From the IMG/VR virus record IMGVR_UViG_3300035190_000118, positions 1 to 32,883 of that record: 32,883 nt of DNA; one strand, 5' to 3'. Each line of letters starts with the position of its first letter. The first letter of the stretch is position 1. Source of the stretch: a virus. This document shows, piece after piece, positions 14,441 through 23,394 of the stretch. Under the pieces are notes generated by a model that was given only the letters and a program-made list of their open reading frames with translations, was not told where the DNA came from and made no database searches. The position numbers were made by a program, and so were the translations under genes.

Positions 14441-15373
14441 TTAAGCTATTTTATACCATTTAGTTTCTGCTAAATGATAAAAGTATGACACACTGGTGCC
14501 AGCACTTAACGTAACGTTAGCACTTGGTACTAAAGTTGTACCAACACTTGGATTAACTTTAAATGCTGTAATGGTCTGGGTTGAACTAACTGTAACAACT
14601 TTAGCTTCAACATTGCCTGCTGGTAGAGTTAATGTACCGGTAGCTAATGTACCAGCCGGATTATAAATTACACGCGATACACTAGCACCAACCGTATCAT
14701 TAAAATTAGCAGTAGCAGCACTGTATTGATACCCTGTATCAATTCTTGCACCACCCACTGTTAAATTGCCAGTAATAGCAAAATTACCAGCAATATTATC
14801 ATGACTACGAGTGAAATCATCAATGGTAATTGTAGTACCTGCATTGTATGTTGTAAATTCAAAGACATATGAACCAGCTGTTGGGAATGTAATAGTTTGT
14901 CCCACTGCTCCTATGATATTTGTAAGCCCTACTGAAACAGCACTTGGTAATGTTACAGTATCCGTTGACGGAGTACTAATAACAATTTCAAGTCTTAATT
15001 TAGCATACAATCCGCTAGTAGGCCAATTAGTGAATGCACTAATAGTGAATGGTCCGCCTGTAGTTACTTTTTGATAATGGCCATCTGCAAAACTAATTTC
15101 AACTGAAGTTTGTGTTGCCCAATCTTTGATTGTTTCAACTGTCTTAATTAATTGTGCACCTTTAAGTTGTGCATAATTCATTTCATTATTTAATGTAGTA
15201 CCTGCTAGTCCAGTTTTCAAAATAGCATTGTTTTGTATATCTTCTATCTCTGTCTTAGCAAAGGTTAGGTTGTTTTTAACGTTGGTGAAATTATCACGAA
15301 ATCCCTGCGAGTCATTATCTTGACCGGCAATTGGATAGCTTCCGTTAATGTTATTTGGGTTAATTGATGACAT
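14441..15373 (-). CDS. Tail-fibre/virion structural protein
   Basis: 310 residues. The N-terminus INPNNINGSYPIAGQDNDSQ then GFRDNFTNVKNNL is a block typical of marine T4-like phage fibre or structural proteins. From ~100 onward it is strand-rich with T, G, V and I repeats (for example ITGNLTVGG), and it ends with AGTSVSYFYHLAETKWYKIA. It lies downstream of the two longer fibre genes and has its own late-type box 33 nt before the ATG. Likely a distal fibre or adhesin part. Confidence 0.8.
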   Translation of the reverse strand: MSSINPNNINGSYPIAGQDNDSQGFRDNFTNVKNNLTFAKTEIEDIQNNAILKTGLAGTTLNNEMNYAQLKGAQLIKTVETIKDWATQTSVEISFADGHYQKVTTGGPFTISAFTNWPTSGLYAKLRLEIVISTPSTDTVTLPSAVSVGLTNIIGAVGQTITFPTAGSYVFEFTTYNAGTTITIDDFTRSHDNIAGNFAITGNLTVGGARIDTGYQYSAATANFNDTVGASVSRVIYNPAGTLATGTLTLPAGNVEAKVVTVSSTQTITAFKVNPSVGTTLVPSANVTLSAGTSVSYFYHLAETKWYKIA

Positions 15374-18300
15374 TTAATTAAATACTCCGAGTTTACTAAA
15401 TTTAATGTATTTATCTCCGGCTTCAGGTATAGTATAACTATCTCGATAGCTATAGAAACGTGTACCATTTCCGTCAAATTGCGTAGATAATACTTTTACT
15501 TCTTCTGGTATAATACTGTAATTTGGTATTAAATTACCAGGTTTGATGACCGGATCATAATAGATATTAGTTGCGCCGTAGGTGTAGCCATTTCTTACGT
15601 ATAATTTATTATAGAATGATACTTCTTGTATGAAAGTTAATGTAACCATACCATCAGTAGCGATGTTAATGCGCCATATACCAATACGCTCATTATCTAC
15701 TAATGGGTCGAGATTATTTTCTCTATATCCAGGGACTGCGCTAGCGGCATCCCACCCCAGATCATCTATTAAGGTAGCTGTGGAATTATCATAATCCCAG
15801 GAATCACCGCCCCATACTGTAGCAACATCATTCCAACCCTGGTCGTAATCACCGATATCGTTTTGATCTTGTCTAAATTCTTGACGAGCAAACACTAATG
15901 TTTCACCATCTTTGAACGAATTTATACCATCTAATCCACCAAGACTGATAATAGATGATTTAGCACGATTATTAATACTTTCGTAAGATATAGTCACTGC
16001 ATAATCAACTGTGCCAGTGGCCGCAAACACACTAGATAATCCAGGGTAGCGATCAAAAGTTGTTTCTCTACTAGTAATATATGCGCCAGCAGTAATATCG
16101 TAATTAGCCGTGTATATATTATCAACTTGGTATCTATCAACGGTAAAGTCAATTTCGTTGACATTAAAGTCTTGTTGCGCAAATCTATATGCAATTAAAC
16201 TACTTGCGCCTGGTACAGTATATGCAAGTACCACTGCCCGAGTAAACCCTAGTATAAAACCGTTGGCCTGTCTGCTGGTCATCCAGTCTGGCAGTGCACC
16301 TTTATTCGCATATCCTAATGCTGCCACTGTAACATCTTTCATATTACTAAAAGAATTTGGATATGCAGTAGTATAAGCATTTCCTTCGTAATCATAGTAC
16401 GGCGTGACAATAGCAGGAAATTGTATATCTGCCGGCCCTTGGCCAAATGCATTTGTGTTATCATCGGTTACTTCCAAATACACAACTTCGTATTTGATAT
16501 TAAAATTACTATCTCGAGCAACTGCGGTTTTTACATTACCTAAGGTAATTCGTTTTTCGTAATGATTGGTTGCAACTGCCGCTGCATATTCAGACAGCAA
16601 ACTTGGATTTAATCCTGGCAAAAATAATGTTTTAATATTATTTGCTAGACCAAAAAATGGATCATCGTTACGATATATTAGATTTGGCGGAAATATAGAT
16701 GTGTTGTGCATAATTGTTGTAAATTGCGCACGTTGTTCTTTCGATGGCAGAGCTTTAAGATATAAATCTTCGTAGGGGGTATTATTTCTATTAAGTACAC
16801 GAATAGTAAATGTACGATCCGAAGTGATGCTATTATCATAATCACGAGCAGTAACAGTGAAAGTATATGTAGCATCGAACGTTGTAGTTGCTTCGCCAAG
16901 TATAGTTCCATCCAAGAATGTAGTACCTTGATCTAAACTAAACAATTCAAAACTAACTCTGCCAGATATTAATCCACTAGGAATAAGTTTTAGTCCCTGT
17001 GGTAATCGATGTGCAGATTCTGGTGTCAATGAATATTGTATATTCTTGCCTTTTGTCGATACTGCACTGATAGACAAATCGCTTACACGACCATTTTCAA
17101 TAGTACCTAAATCACCAGGAGTAATCCAATTAATTTTATTATTTAAATCGCCTAAAATAGTTAAGGTGAACAATGCACTAGTTTGATATGCTGGATAATC
17201 TCGTTTGTATACTAGCACTTCAAATAGATAATTAGTTTCATTGGCAGTCAAACTAGGTAAACGACCAGTCAACCATCCAGAATCTATATCCATTGTTATA
17301 CCTTCTGCAATAGCCAACGGACTTTGATCAAATTTTGATTCATCAAATCCAACAGTACCCTCAGTTGATATCAAGCCCAATGTTACTCCGACACTGATTA
17401 CAGATGTAGGTGTTGCTCCAGTACTAACAGAATTAATATATACAATCGCCGTTGCGGCTGCTGAGTCCAATGTAAACACATTTGCACTATTATATACCAT
17501 ACCAACATCGGCTTCGGCTGTGATGTTTGTTGGATGTGCTGGTACACTGGTTGCACCAACTGTGATATTACCAGATCCTGTAGTAAATACGCCCGAAGTA
17601 AATGTAACCGGAATGACCAGTGCCGACGCAACGTTGGCAGTTACAGTAGCAGTTGCGCCACTACTTGTCTGAGTAATTACATCACCCACATTGGCAGTTA
17701 CTCCGACCGGAATTACAGTTCCTGTAAATGAACGAGGATAAACATCTATGCTGGTAGCATTAATTTGTATATTACCCGAGTTAAAAGTAAATGTTCCACC
17801 TGTATAAACTATAGGTATGTCAACTGCTGATACAACATTAGCAGTTACAGTAGCAGTTGCACCACTACTTGTTTGAGTAATTACATCACCTACGTTAGCA
17901 GTAACTAGTCTATCATCGAATGCAGAAGATATAGGGTACGCAGTAATAAAAGTACCATTAATTTTTATATTTCCGACGCCATTAGTAAATATACCTGCGG
18001 TTAATTCAATCGGTACAGTAGATGAGCTTACAACATTTGCACGAACAGTGGCATTTGCGGCACTACCGAATTGTGTAATGAAATCGCCCACGTTTGCTGT
18101 AATAAGTTCATCCGAAACAGCAAGTGTACCTATATTGGTATTACCGCGTATTTCTAAACTACCAACAATAACATTGCCTGCAACTTCTATACTACCTGTT
18201 GTAGTACTAATACTAGATATTGTGGCGTTAGCAGAACTTATTGCCTGTGTGATAAAATTACCAACAGAACCGGTGATTACTGCATTACCAGTTAATCTTA

Positions 18301-19387
18301 ATTTAATATAATTATTTACAGCGGCATCGTACCAGTTTAATTCATCGGGGCTAGTTAAACTTAGTACCTTAATATCATCGCCTGGAGATAACGCAGGTTC
18401 GGTGTTATTAACAGTTGAATTAACACCTACAAATAAATTGCCACCAGTCAAAGTTGAATTAATATAAGGACTCTCCGAGCCAACTATTAATTCTTCATCA
18501 AATTTTCCAGTTTCAGTAGCAGGTAATATGTATTGTAATACATCGCCGTTTCGATCCAATCCAACAATTTGGAATGAAAAATAACTACCTTGACGCTGTG
18601 GTTCTAGTTCAACTTGGGTAGTTACTATAATCGGTTCATGTCGCGCACCAGTATCAATAGTAAGATCATCTCCACCGCTTTCTGTGGTATCTGTTGTGAT
18701 TGTAGTAGCATCTGCCTGAAGTGCATCTTGTGGCACTATTAATATTCTATACGGAGTTGCATCATAGTTAACTCCGTCGAATACTTCTATTGTGAATGTA
18801 AATGCTTTACTAATTGCTATTAGTGAAAAGTCCCATCCAAGTTGGTTCCATGGAGTTTGATCCCATCCTGGATTGCTTCCTGGTCCGGGCCCAACGATTG
18901 GTTCAATATATCCGTAAATTAATCCAGCTGCAGAAATAGTTAAACCAGGCGGCAACTCACCATTACTTTTCCGCCAAATTAAATTCGCACCAGGTGTAGA
19001 TTCGATTGCTTCTAATTGTATATTAACTATAGTACCATCGAAATATATGCCAAGATCAACATCACGAGGTATAATAATCGGCGGAGCAACATTAGATACT
19101 GTAATATTAAATGTTCTATCCGATACTCCATTTGTGGTAGAATTTTTTACTCTAATAGTAAATGTATATGTGACATTTTGATCAGGGCTTCCTAACTCAC
19201 TTATTGGAATACCTTGTAGTTTACCAGTAGGTATAAGTTGTATGCCTAAGGGTAATTTACCCGAAATGTGACTATAAACTAATGTACCACCAGACGCATC
19301 GTATGCATCCAGGTCAAATTCATAGTACTCAGTTTCTGGTACGATTCCTAATTGTCCTGCCGGAGTAATCCACTTTGGTAATGCCAT
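15374..19387 (-). CDS. Giant tail-fibre protein with Ig-like and tandem repeats (1337 aa)
   Basis: At least four putative-Ig (He_PIG/cadherin-like) modules are visible by their G(K/E)LPxGL... G.I.G pattern: near residues 30-100, 120-190, 700-760 and 780-880, each ending in YTFT(I/V)xxxD-like strands. Between them (about 420-620) lie tandem repeats of about 66-68 residues built on ANVGDVITQTSSGATATVTA. The C-terminal ~400 residues are unique, with aromatic and acidic residues (DQGWNDVATVWGGDSWDYDN), and may be the receptor-binding tip. No signal peptide. Flanked by other fibre genes in one late block; Shine-Dalgarno AAGG. Confidence 0.85.
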   Translation of the reverse strand: MALPKWITPAGQLGIVPETEYYEFDLDAYDASGGTLVYSHISGKLPLGIQLIPTGKLQGIPISELGSPDQNVTYTFTIRVKNSTTNGVSDRTFNITVSNVAPPIIIPRDVDLGIYFDGTIVNIQLEAIESTPGANLIWRKSNGELPPGLTISAAGLIYGYIEPIVGPGPGSNPGWDQTPWNQLGWDFSLIAISKAFTFTIEVFDGVNYDATPYRILIVPQDALQADATTITTDTTESGGDDLTIDTGARHEPIIVTTQVELEPQRQGSYFSFQIVGLDRNGDVLQYILPATETGKFDEELIVGSESPYINSTLTGGNLFVGVNSTVNNTEPALSPGDDIKVLSLTSPDELNWYDAAVNNYIKLRLTGNAVITGSVGNFITQAISSANATISSISTTTGSIEVAGNVIVGSLEIRGNTNIGTLAVSDELITANVGDFITQFGSAANATVRANVVSSSTVPIELTAGIFTNGVGNIKINGTFITAYPISSAFDDRLVTANVGDVITQTSSGATATVTANVVSAVDIPIVYTGGTFTFNSGNIQINATSIDVYPRSFTGTVIPVGVTANVGDVITQTSSGATATVTANVASALVIPVTFTSGVFTTGSGNITVGATSVPAHPTNITAEADVGMVYNSANVFTLDSAAATAIVYINSVSTGATPTSVISVGVTLGLISTEGTVGFDESKFDQSPLAIAEGITMDIDSGWLTGRLPSLTANETNYLFEVLVYKRDYPAYQTSALFTLTILGDLNNKINWITPGDLGTIENGRVSDLSISAVSTKGKNIQYSLTPESAHRLPQGLKLIPSGLISGRVSFELFSLDQGTTFLDGTILGEATTTFDATYTFTVTARDYDNSITSDRTFTIRVLNRNNTPYEDLYLKALPSKEQRAQFTTIMHNTSIFPPNLIYRNDDPFFGLANNIKTLFLPGLNPSLLSEYAAAVATNHYEKRITLGNVKTAVARDSNFNIKYEVVYLEVTDDNTNAFGQGPADIQFPAIVTPYYDYEGNAYTTAYPNSFSNMKDVTVAALGYANKGALPDWMTSRQANGFILGFTRAVVLAYTVPGASSLIAYRFAQQDFNVNEIDFTVDRYQVDNIYTANYDITAGAYITSRETTFDRYPGLSSVFAATGTVDYAVTISYESINNRAKSSIISLGGLDGINSFKDGETLVFARQEFRQDQNDIGDYDQGWNDVATVWGGDSWDYDNSTATLIDDLGWDAASAVPGYRENNLDPLVDNERIGIWRINIATDGMVTLTFIQEVSFYNKLYVRNGYTYGATNIYYDPVIKPGNLIPNYSIIPEEVKVLSTQFDGNGTRFYSYRDSYTIPEAGDKYIKFSKLGVFN
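15407..15414 (-). promoter_or_regulatory. T4-type late promoter box
   Basis: ATAAATAC (preceded by G) on the minus strand inside the last codons of the giant fibre gene, 33 nt before the ATG of the 310-residue structural gene. It would give that gene extra late expression. Confidence 0.5.
17631..18103 (-). repeat. Tandem coding repeats in the giant fibre gene
   Basis: A ~71-nt block at 17631-17701 recurs at 17835-17905 (offset 204 nt) with few changes, and again more diverged from 18033 (offset 198 nt). A fourth, weaker copy lies near 18224. Each encodes ANVGDVITQTSSGATATVTA-like sequence, so the period is 66-68 residues. Unequal exchange between copies 1 and 2 could change fibre length. Confidence 0.8.
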
Positions 19388-19395
19388 AATATACC

Positions 19396-21288
19396 TTAAA
19401 TAATCACTGCTTCAATAATACCAACATCCGTTGTGGTCTTATTTTCTAATGCTTTGGCAAATACAGCTTGCCCGTATTTGCCGTCGCGGCCGACGCTCAC
19501 TGCAACGCCTGGAATATTACCTGTGACTAACAAATCACCCTTTCTTGTATATCCTTGTACTTTTACCGGAACACGACCGCGTAATGCCACTGGTTGCCCA
19601 TCTAATGCATCATTCATTAAGTATGCAGGGTTAGTTGATATAACTCCTGCCACCGCAGTATCGGCAAATAATTGAGTAGTTGTAATTTCTTTGTTACCAC
19701 CAAACACTACTACAGTACCGGCTTCGTATTCGGTATCACTTAGATAATTTTCTGCTAAGTCGGCATATTTTGCTGTGGTTGATACACCACTAAATGTAGT
19801 AGCAAATACTGTGGCAAATGTTGTTCCAGCGGCACCTATGTTAATAGTATTGTTTATACTAGCTGCAATTGTACCACTTACTGTTAATCCTGTTAGTGTT
19901 CCTAGTGATGTAATTGCTGATTGCGCCGCTTGTGTTACTGTTAACGCCGACCCACTTACATTACCAGTTACATTACCAGTTACATTACCAATGAATGTCG
20001 GAGCAACTACGTTGCCACCGGCATAGATATTTCCACTTACTCCTGCGCCGCCTGTTACCAGTAATGCTCCAGTTGTAGTTGATGTGCTCACTGACCCACT
20101 AGTAGCAATTAAATTACTACTTGTTCTAATATTACCAGTCACTGCCAATGATACAAGGGTACCAACTGTGGTTAAACTTGATCCAGTTACTGTTGTTGGT
20201 AGTGTTGTGCCTGTAATAGCACTAGCCGCTACTGATCCGGCACTACCGTCGATACTTATACCACTTAATGATTGTACAGCACTTGCACGATTTAATGCAA
20301 TTGCAGTTGTACCAATGTATACAGTTGAATTGCCCATCACTGTACTTGATATAGTACCTATTAAATTGCCTGCTGTTAATACTGTTAAGTTTGCACCACT
20401 TACGTTACCAAAAGTAGCGGACCACCTACCTGTGGTAATTGTACCAACTGTAGCCAATGCACTTGCCGATGTAATGTTATTTTGTGCCGCTGTCTGTAAT
20501 GTACCAGTTAAATTTGTAAAATAACCATGGTTAAATGTTGCGCCACTAGCACCGATATTACCAGTGCCACTAGTGCCGCCGTTGGTAATTGCAGTTGGTG
20601 TAGGTGATTTAATTTCGATATTACCCAGCACCAACGTATCATATTTGGCATTAGTCAATGACATTTGTGTGGTAATTGTAGCATTTGCTACATTACTAAA
20701 TAAATTCCATTTACCGTCAGCATCATCGCGCACAAAGCCAGTTAACTGAGTTAAATTTCCAACGCCACCGGTAAATCTTCCAAAAAAGCCAATGTCAAAG
20801 TTATACGGGAATGATGGAATAGTATCAAAAAATACTAGTGGGCTTGTTGTTACTAATGTATCTACAAATGTTTGAAGTGTGTTGGCTACATATAAATTAC
20901 CCTGTATATATACATCTTTAGCAATACCAACACCACCATCAATTACTAATGCACCGCTGTTAAATTGTAATGATTGAGTAGTATTTGTAATACGTGTGAT
21001 ACCACTAATATTTGCACCAGTTAATGTGCCAAGTGATGTAATTTGTGATTGTGTTGGAGTTTGAATAAGACCGTATAGATTTGTAGTATTAATATTACCA
21101 GCAGTTACATTTCCTGTTACTTCGATAGCACCGCTAGCACTAATATTTCCAGCACTAAATCCAACATCTGCAATATTAGCAAACGCATCATTTACTTTAG
21201 TAAATGCTGTACGTAAATCATCCCCAGTACCGTCATTGGCTACTGTTCCGGTATTAATTGCAATAAATTGTGATGTAGTTATGGTCAT
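19396..21288 (-). CDS. Tail-fibre protein with repeat shaft and conserved C-terminal domain (630 aa)
   Basis: N-terminus FIAINTGTVANDGTGDDLRT then AFTKVNDAFANI is typical of marine T4-like fibre proteins. The shaft (~40-500) is strand-rich with recurring SLGTLTGxxxSG and VTGN units. The C-terminal ~120 residues begin KYADLAENYLSDTEYEAGTV, with FGGNKEIT and GRVPVKVQG after it. This is a domain often found at the end of phage fibres, perhaps a trimerisation or self-processing module (known family pattern, activity not shown). Shine-Dalgarno is weak, but a late-type box lies 27 nt upstream of the ATG. Confidence 0.85.
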   Translation of the reverse strand: MTITTSQFIAINTGTVANDGTGDDLRTAFTKVNDAFANIADVGFSAGNISASGAIEVTGNVTAGNINTTNLYGLIQTPTQSQITSLGTLTGANISGITRITNTTQSLQFNSGALVIDGGVGIAKDVYIQGNLYVANTLQTFVDTLVTTSPLVFFDTIPSFPYNFDIGFFGRFTGGVGNLTQLTGFVRDDADGKWNLFSNVANATITTQMSLTNAKYDTLVLGNIEIKSPTPTAITNGGTSGTGNIGASGATFNHGYFTNLTGTLQTAAQNNITSASALATVGTITTGRWSATFGNVSGANLTVLTAGNLIGTISSTVMGNSTVYIGTTAIALNRASAVQSLSGISIDGSAGSVAASAITGTTLPTTVTGSSLTTVGTLVSLAVTGNIRTSSNLIATSGSVSTSTTTGALLVTGGAGVSGNIYAGGNVVAPTFIGNVTGNVTGNVSGSALTVTQAAQSAITSLGTLTGLTVSGTIAASINNTINIGAAGTTFATVFATTFSGVSTTAKYADLAENYLSDTEYEAGTVVVFGGNKEITTTQLFADTAVAGVISTNPAYLMNDALDGQPVALRGRVPVKVQGYTRKGDLLVTGNIPGVAVSVGRDGKYGQAVFAKALENKTTTDVGIIEAVII

Positions 21289-21314
21289 AGTTTCACTCTA
21301 ATATACTTGTTTAA

Positions 21315-21322
21315 GTATTTAT
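21315..21322 (-). promoter_or_regulatory. T4-type late promoter for the fibre block
   Basis: ATAAATAC preceded by C on the minus strand (CATAAATA core), 27 nt before the ATG at 21288 and after the terminator of the iscA gene. The position is ideal for late transcription of the three fibre genes. Confidence 0.6.
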
Positions 21323-21357
21323 GTTAAAACTATTATTGTTTAATTTGTCTAGCCAAT

Positions 21358-21378
21358 AAAAAACCCGCACTTGGCGGG
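21358..21378 (-). terminator. Intrinsic terminator after iscA-like gene
   Basis: Minus strand: CCCGC, 5-nt loop CAAGT, GCGGG, then six T. It is 19 nt after the iscA-like stop and separates the IF-1/iscA operon from the late fibre block. Confidence 0.9.
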
Positions 21379-21396
21379 CTTGTTAGGTAAACTTAG

Positions 21397-21720
21397 TTAG
21401 ACTGAAAAACTACTGCCACATCCACATGTTGTTTGAGCCTGTGGGTTTTTAATACTGAATGAACTGCCATTTAAACTTTCAACGTATTCAATTTCTGCAC
21501 CTTGTAGATAACTTGAACTCATGCTGTCTACTAATAAACGCACACCATCAAATTCTAAATCAAAGTCGTCTTCGTTTTGTTCTTCATCAAATGTAAAGCC
21601 GTATTGAAATCCTGAACAGCCGCCACCTTGAACAAACACACGTAGTTTTATGTTTGGATTGTCTTCTTCAGCAAATAATTCTTTAAGTTTTGCAATTGCA
21701 TTTGGTTGTAATGTAATCAT
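21397..21720 (-). CDS. iscA: A-type Fe-S cluster carrier (IscA/ErpA/HesB-like)
   Basis: 107 residues, the family's usual length. The three conserved cysteines are present: Cys35 in [12 protein letters not shown] and Cys99/Cys101 in TTCGCGSSF. The [18 protein letters not shown] segment before the last pair is also typical. These proteins receive and deliver iron-sulfur clusters to target enzymes. In marine T4-like phages such genes are considered host-derived auxiliary genes. Shine-Dalgarno GGAGA; starts 1 nt after the IF-1 stop, so the two are co-transcribed. Confidence 0.93.
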   Translation of the reverse strand: MITLQPNAIAKLKELFAEEDNPNIKLRVFVQGGGCSGFQYGFTFDEEQNEDDFDLEFDGVRLLVDSMSSSYLQGAEIEYVESLNGSSFSIKNPQAQTTCGCGSSFSV

Positions 21721-21721
21721 G

Positions 21722-21937
21722 TTATCTCCGATATACGATCCGTGCTTTGGTTAAGTCATAAGGTGACATTTCAACGTCGACCTTATCACCGAGAATAATT
21801 TTAATAGTAAACTTGCGCAATTTTCCACCGATATATGCTATTACAGTGTGATTGTTTTCTAATTTAACTCTGAACATGGAATTGCCTAGTACTTCTTCGA
21901 CTACTCCACTGAATTTTAAGACTTCTTCTTTTGCCAA
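21722..21937 (-). CDS. infA: Translation initiation factor IF-1, TTG start
   Basis: 71 residues, aligning along nearly the whole bacterial IF-1 (72 in E. coli). It has [17 protein letters not shown], then [20 protein letters not shown], then [20 protein letters not shown]. The S1-like OB fold blocks the ribosomal A site and helps IF-2/IF-3 select the start. The initiation codon is TTG, with AAGGA upstream; no ATG lies near. The loop that is usually MRKNYIRI(L/I) is LRKFTIKII here. Phage-encoded IF-1 would help redirect host translation. Confidence 0.93.
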   Translation of the reverse strand: MAKEEVLKFSGVVEEVLGNSMFRVKLENNHTVIAYIGGKLRKFTIKIILGDKVDVEMSPYDLTKARIVYRR

Positions 21938-21961
21938 TGTGGCTTTTTCCTTATTGTACTA

Positions 21962-22195
21962 CTATTTAACCGTTTCGGCTGTTAATTGATGCCAAGTAAA
22001 CTCTTCTGGTGTCATATACTGATATAAGATAACCGGAGTGCCCGGGCCATGAATTACTCTAACCCCGTGATAATATTTCCTCAACCAAATCCACCGACCA
22101 CTGTCTAAGCTACAGGGAAGCCAAGCAAATTTTAAACTCCATTCCCAACTGCTATCCCACATACTGCCCCAATAATTAGTATATCCAGTACCCAT
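21962..22195 (-). CDS. Unknown Trp/Tyr-rich protein (77 aa)
   Basis: Reads MGTGYTNYWGSMWDSSWEWS..., very rich in W and Y in its first half. The second half has VIHGPGTPVILYQYMTPEEF. The ATG at 22195 forms a TGATG overlap with the upstream stop, like other junctions here; an in-frame GTG one codon earlier is the alternative. No motif recognised. It ends 24 nt before the IF-1 start. Confidence 0.6.
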   Translation of the reverse strand: MGTGYTNYWGSMWDSSWEWSLKFAWLPCSLDSGRWIWLRKYYHGVRVIHGPGTPVILYQYMTPEEFTWHQLTAETVK

Positions 22196-22377
22196 CACTT
22201 ATTTTTACACCACGGTGAGGTATTCTTTGTCCGATCTTGTACTAGTAAACTACTAATCATTAACCGATTGTATAGAGGGTATAACCACGCCCAATCAAGC
22301 CTATCCATTGGTTTACTTACTAAATCACCTAACCAGTACAATACTCGGCTTAGTATGCACCCAATAAACTTTCTCAT
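22195..22377 (-). CDS. Conserved small phage protein, YPLYNRLM motif (60 aa)
   Basis: LYWLGDLVSKPMDRLDWAWL followed by YPLYNRLMISS matches a small protein I know from many marine T4-like phages (xGDLxSxxMxRxDWxWLYPxYNRLM). Function is not known. The hydrophobic, amphipathic N-terminal half suggests membrane contact. Shine-Dalgarno AAGGAT. Confidence 0.7.
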   Translation of the reverse strand: MRKFIGCILSRVLYWLGDLVSKPMDRLDWAWLYPLYNRLMISSLLVQDRTKNTSPWCKNK

Positions 22378-22391
22378 TTATGCTTCATCCT

Positions 22392-22535
22392 TTAACAAAA
22401 TTTAACAATTTTAACTGTGTAAAACAATTCATTAAGGACTTGCTCTACTCGATAATATTCAGTGTTACCAATTCTTGTTGCATCAATGAACGGTGCTGAC
22501 TGAGACTTTGCCCATTTTAATTCAATATTACCCAT
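22392..22535 (-). CDS. Small unknown protein (47 aa)
   Basis: Found by hand translation. Reads MGNIELKWAKSQSAPFIDAT, then RIGNTEYYRVEQVLNELFYT and a short VKIVKFC end. The ATG overlaps the upstream stop (TGATG), and the stop lies 14 nt before the next ATG. Soluble, alpha/beta-looking; no family recognised. Confidence 0.6.
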   Translation of the reverse strand: MGNIELKWAKSQSAPFIDATRIGNTEYYRVEQVLNELFYTVKIVKFC

Positions 22536-22930
22536 CACCCTCTCCGCATCTTGCTAATATCAATGGCATCTTCTTGACGGAATACAGGAATACCATTGGA
22601 CTTGTGTAGGACACTAACGCCTAGCATAGCATCGCCTGTATAGACTTTGTCTGCTGGACGAGCCGCTAGACCTTGCCCAGTATCCAAGCTAGGAATATGA
22701 CGGGTACTACGCTTAGGATCATGTGCAGGACTATAACCACTAGTTGTAGCCACTCGGGCAGTTGGTCGTATTTTGGTAGCCGCATCTTTTATCTCGTATT
22801 TGTCTAGTAGTGCCTGCCACGATTCGGCATTCTTACGTGCCTTATTAGCTGCAGCGGCACTACGATGTTTCTGTTTACCTTTACGTGTGCCTGTTGTAGT
22901 AAGATAAGGGCCAACCATATGCATTGTCAT
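22535..22930 (-). CDS. Conserved phage protein, YTGDAMLG motif (131 aa)
   Basis: Starts MTMHMVGPYLTTTGTRKGKQ; this start has Shine-Dalgarno AAGGAA and removes an arginine-rich upstream stretch that overlaps another gene. The C-terminal part (HIPSLDTGQG... VYTGDAMLGVSVLHKSNGIP... EDAIDISKMRR) matches a widespread phage protein of unknown function that I recall from many marine phages. A basic N-terminal half and a lysine/alanine helix (RSAAAANKARKNAESWQALL) suggest nucleic-acid contact, by inference. Confidence 0.7.
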   Translation of the reverse strand: MTMHMVGPYLTTTGTRKGKQKHRSAAAANKARKNAESWQALLDKYEIKDAATKIRPTARVATTSGYSPAHDPKRSTRHIPSLDTGQGLAARPADKVYTGDAMLGVSVLHKSNGIPVFRQEDAIDISKMRRG

Positions 22931-22947
22931 ATATTTTTCCTTGCTAG

Positions 22948-23139
22948 CTATTCTTCTTCTATATCTTCGTCGTCGGTTAATTGCTCGACCATATCGCACA
23001 TTGAACTAAAACACCATGGACAAAACGCAACAGGCAACATACCAAAGTGACCTAATACTCCGCCCTCGTCATCTGTGAATTCGCTTGAACAAACATTACA
23101 CTTATGTTCTTCACCAACATGATCAAATCCGACTATCAT
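22948..23139 (-). CDS. Small zinc-ribbon-like protein (63 aa)
   Basis: HKCNVCSSEFTDDEGG and VAFCPWCFSSMCDM give two CxxC pairs (Cys14/17 and Cys40/43) about 22 residues apart, a typical zinc-ribbon or rubredoxin-like knuckle. The tail is highly acidic (DDEDIEEE). Start overlaps the upstream stop (ATGA). Likely a small metal-binding adaptor. Confidence 0.7.
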   Translation of the reverse strand: MIVGFDHVGEEHKCNVCSSEFTDDEGGVLGHFGMLPVAFCPWCFSSMCDMVEQLTDDEDIEEE

Positions 23140-23333
23140 ACGTTAGTACCCGCGGTTGCAATTAAGTCTCGCTTAATCATGTTATAAGCAGTGCGCTCTT
23201 GTTTGTCCAGGTCGTCCCAATTCTCTTCCATGCTTTTTAAAGCACCCCAAAGATTGCGATGTCCGTATGCTTCGCCTGCCCACTGTACAATGCTATATGC
23301 TTGTTCAATATCCATATACACAGGTGTGCTCAT
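23136..23333 (-). CDS. Small unknown helical protein (65 aa), promoter-proximal
   Basis: Reads MSTPVYMDIEQAYSIVQWAG..., mostly helical, with LDKQERTAYNMIKRDLIATA in the second half. It is the first gene behind a perfect early promoter and has Shine-Dalgarno AAAGG. First genes of phage early operons are often host-takeover factors; no family recognised. Confidence 0.65.
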   Translation of the reverse strand: MSTPVYMDIEQAYSIVQWAGEAYGHRNLWGALKSMEENWDDLDKQERTAYNMIKRDLIATAGTNV

Positions 23334-23365
23334 AATTAGTACCTTTCTTAATTATCAATACAAGT

Positions 23366-23394
23366 ATTATACAGTCAATCGAAGTAGTTGTCAA
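23366..23394 (-). promoter_or_regulatory. Consensus sigma-70 early promoter
   Basis: TTGACA (23389-23394), 17-nt spacer, TATAAT (23366-23371), minus strand. The TGA stop of the upstream 103-residue gene is inside the -35 box. Drives the block from 23333 down towards IF-1 and iscA. Confidence 0.92.

Noticed and set aside
17631-18300. Regular direct repeats, considered as a CRISPR array
   Set aside because: Period is ~200 nt, stays in frame and encodes a fibre repeat; no 20-50 nt repeat/spacer pattern.
20084-20524. Plus-strand open frame of 146 codons opposite the 630-residue fibre gene
   Set aside because: A shadow of low-complexity Thr/Gly/Val repeats; no Shine-Dalgarno and hydrophobic junk composition.
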